13,730 nucleotides of DNA, from contig QOAX01000313.1 in NCBI GenBank assembly GCA_003972865.1, forward strand, positions 1 through 13,730, in the 5' to 3' direction. Below are positions 12,421 through 13,730 of the stretch, one piece after another; the first letter of the stretch is position 1; every line of letters starts with the position of its first letter. Origin of the DNA: Verrucomicrobiota bacterium (lineage in GTDB: Bacteria > Verrucomicrobiota > Verrucomicrobiia > Limisphaerales > UBA1096). A model generated the notes under the pieces. The model was not told the DNA's origin. It saw only the letters and a program-made list of their open reading frames with translations, and ran no database searches. A program made the translations under genes and the position numbers.

Positions 12421-13341
12421 ATGGAAAACACAGTTCAACAGACTCAAAAGAACCAGGCGGAGCGGGTGACGGCCTGGTCGGTATTTTCCGAGTTGGTGAA
12501 GCTGCGGCTGACGACGATGGTGTTGATCACCACGTTGGTTGGCTTTTACGCGGGGCTCAACGCGGAAAGCGGCGGCCTGGCGCAGAACCTCGCCAAGCTT
12601 GGCCTGACGCTGCTGGGCACCGGGTTGCTGGCGGCCGGCGCGGCGATCCTGAACCAGTACCTCGAGCGCGATCACGACGCACGGATGGAGCGCACGGCCA
12701 GGCGGCCGTTGCCGAGCGGGGCGATCGGCGCGGAGGCGGCGTTGCTGCTTGGTGGCGCCTGGTCGGTGGTCGGACTGTTGGCCCTGGCCGCCTGGGTGAA
12801 CTTGCTGGTGGCGGTGCTCGGCGCGGTGACGCTGGTCACGTACCTGTTCATCTACACGCCGCTCAAGCGCAAGTCGGAGTGGAACACCGTCATCGGGGCG
12901 ATTCCCGGCGCGCTGCCGCCGCTGATGGGGTGGGCTGCGGCCCGGGGCGGGGTGGATCCGCTGGGCTGGACGCTGTTCGGGATTTTGTTTTTCTGGCAGA
13001 TGCCGCATTTCATGGCCATCGCCTGGATGTACCGCGACGACTACGAGAAGGCAGGCTTCGTGATGATGCCAAGCGTCGCAGCGGGGGGGGCGCGAACCGG
13101 CCGGCAGGCGATCAGTCACACCTTCTTTCTGTGCATTGCCAGCCTGATGCCGTTTACGATGAAACTGGCCGGGGCGGTTTACGTTTCCGGCGCGGTGCTG
13201 CTGGGAGGGCTTTTTTTGTGGGCCGCAATACGGTTTTCGCGGCAGTTGACCCGGCAAAGCGCACGGGTTCTGTTCTTTGCCTCCATCATTTACCTGCCGC
13301 TGCTGCTGGGATTGATGGTGGTGGACAAGCTGAAAAGTTGA
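12421..13341 (+). CDS. ctaB: Protoheme IX farnesyltransferase (heme O synthase)
   Basis: The 306-residue UbiA-family membrane prenyltransferase adds a farnesyl group to heme b to make heme O, the substrate of the CtaA encoded just upstream. The first aspartate-rich motif reads NQYLERDHDARMERT (78-92), followed by RRPLPSG, as in CyoE/CtaB proteins. The second conserved block is WQMPHFMAIAWMYRDDYEKA at about 192-211. Around nine hydrophobic helices are present. ATG 12421 is preferred to the in-frame TTG codons at 12415 and 12418; no Shine-Dalgarno is visible, and translation may be coupled to ctaA, whose stop is 9 nt upstream. ctaD begins 109 nt after its stop. Confidence 0.96.
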   Translation: MENTVQQTQKNQAERVTAWSVFSELVKLRLTTMVLITTLVGFYAGLNAESGGLAQNLAKLGLTLLGTGLLAAGAAILNQYLERDHDARMERTARRPLPSGAIGAEAALLLGGAWSVVGLLALAAWVNLLVAVLGAVTLVTYLFIYTPLKRKSEWNTVIGAIPGALPPLMGWAAARGGVDPLGWTLFGILFFWQMPHFMAIAWMYRDDYEKAGFVMMPSVAAGGARTGRQAISHTFFLCIASLMPFTMKLAGAVYVSGAVLLGGLFLWAAIRFSRQLTRQSARVLFFASIIYLPLLLGLMVVDKLKS

Positions 13342-13359
13342 CGCAGAGGCAGGTCGCGA

Positions 13360-13389
13360 TTGACAACGGGGTGGTCGAGTCGATAGGCT
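13360..13389 (+). promoter_or_regulatory. Candidate internal promoter ahead of ctaD
   Basis: A consensus TTGACA (13360-13365) is followed after 18 nt by TAGGCT (13384-13389), which matches TATAAT at 3 of 6. It would start transcription about 30 nt before the upstream small frame. It could allow ctaD to be expressed more strongly than ctaA-ctaB. Confidence 0.35.
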
Positions 13390-13424
13390 TCCTCGCTTTT
13401 GGATCGCGCCGCGCCGGAAGAAAG

Positions 13425-13454
13425 ATGGATTTTTTAAGATTTAATCAACGATGA
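13425..13454 (+). CDS. Possible nine-codon leader peptide coupled to ctaD
   Basis: ATG 13425 opens a frame of nine codons (MDFLRFNQR) whose TGA (13452-13454) overlaps the ctaD start in ATGA. A purine-rich ribosome site, GGAAG (13416-13420), lies 4 nt upstream, whereas ctaD itself has only a poor site. The arrangement fits translational coupling, but a frame this short can arise by chance. Confidence 0.35.
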   Translation: MDFLRFNQR

Positions 13455-13730
13455 GCGATAAGGCAGAGGCAACCCGGACACAGGAAGCTGTCGAGGTGCA
13501 TCAGGACGGGCATGATGAGCATCACGCGCAGAGCTTTTGGCGAACGTACATTTTTTCCACCGACCACAAGGTCATCGGCATGCAGTATGGGTTCTGCGGG
13601 CTGGCCTTTTTGTTCTTCGGGTTTTGCCTGATCGCCACGATGCGCTGGTCGATGGCGTATGAGGGGCAGGCGGTTCCGTTTGTCGGGCCGCTGCTTGAGG
13701 CGTTGCTGGGCAACAACGTCGCGCCCGGTG
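13451..13730 (+). CDS. ctaD: Cytochrome c oxidase subunit I, N-terminal part (cut by window edge)
   Basis: From ATG 13451 the frame is open for 93 codons to the right edge. After a His/Glu-rich cytoplasmic leader (VHQDGHDEHHAQ, 16-27) comes FWRTYIFSTDHKVIGMQYGF (29-48), the well-known entry to the first transmembrane helix of heme-copper oxidase subunit I. A hydrophobic helix (about 42-65) and a polar loop follow. The heme and copper histidines lie beyond the window. The upstream ctaA and ctaB make heme A, so an aa3-type enzyme is implied. No strong Shine-Dalgarno precedes the start; see the nine-codon frame that overlaps it. Confidence 0.92.
   Translation, partial: MSDKAEATRTQEAVEVHQDGHDEHHAQSFWRTYIFSTDHKVIGMQYGFCGLAFLFFGFCLIATMRWSMAYEGQAVPFVGPLLEALLGNNVAPG

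Noticed and set aside
12592..12603. GCCAAGCTTGGC, another 12-bp palindrome, in ctaB
   Set aside because: It shares half-sites with the iterated motif but has the halves in the opposite order; a single copy could be chance.
12031..13257. 408-codon open frame on the minus strand opposite ctaA/ctaB
   Set aside because: Its sense partners are certain heme A and heme O synthase genes; the antisense product is low-complexity and basic.

Overview
The window is bacterial chromosomal DNA, mostly GC-rich and densely coded. I think it comes from the Verrucomicrobiota. The reasons are the mix of housekeeping genes, a heme A synthase next to a cytochrome oxidase gene, a cytochrome c-thioredoxin lipoprotein, an ankyrin-gene remnant, and dispersed intergenic repeats of a kind I associate with that phylum. 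The phylum call is an inference; no rRNA or tRNA gene is present to test it.

Layout. (1) 1-1776, minus strand: a run reading nif3-like, a small exported protein, then parB, which leaves the window at its left edge. (2) 1900-2241, plus strand: a short FmdB-type zinc-ribbon gene, divergent from the nif3-like gene. (3) 2242-5174: a visibly AT-richer segment that differs from everything around it. It holds copies of a dispersed structured repeat (2295-2334 inverted, 2444-2554 and 4988-5101 direct), a headless ankyrin remnant, and two genes for exported proteins: a sialidase-fold (Asp-box) protein with CxCC and CxC cysteine clusters, and a lipoprotein fusing a c-type cytochrome to a thioredoxin domain. 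(4) 5175-8073, plus strand: a large exported protein of unknown function, endonuclease III (nth) and a lipoate/octanoate ligase-family enzyme, packed with 5-nt and minus 4-nt spacing. (5) 8074-10990, minus strand: gdhA (glutamate dehydrogenase) followed by cysS; the cysS stop codon abuts the stop codon of the ligase gene. (6) 11263-13730, plus strand: the start of an aa3-type oxidase locus, ctaA (heme A synthase), ctaB (heme O synthase) and ctaD (oxidase subunit I, cut by the window edge).

How the genes work together. CtaB farnesylates heme b to heme O, CtaA converts it to heme A, and CtaD carries heme A, so the right end is one functional unit. The region between gdhA and ctaA holds a perfect TGTGA-N6-TCACA inverted repeat of the CRP/FNR type, which could link amino-acid catabolism and respiration. 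In the central island the two exported proteins look like a redox pair, but their substrate cannot be read from the sequence.

The strongest unexplained signal is a highly iterated palindrome, GCTTGGCCAAGC. It occurs six times exactly (four of these as the 14-mer CGCTTGGCCAAGCG), in two reading frames within genes and once between genes. It is absent from the AT-rich island. It behaves like a genome-wide DNA-level signal, comparable in kind to cyanobacterial HIP1 or to DNA uptake sequences, rather than a by-product of protein coding.
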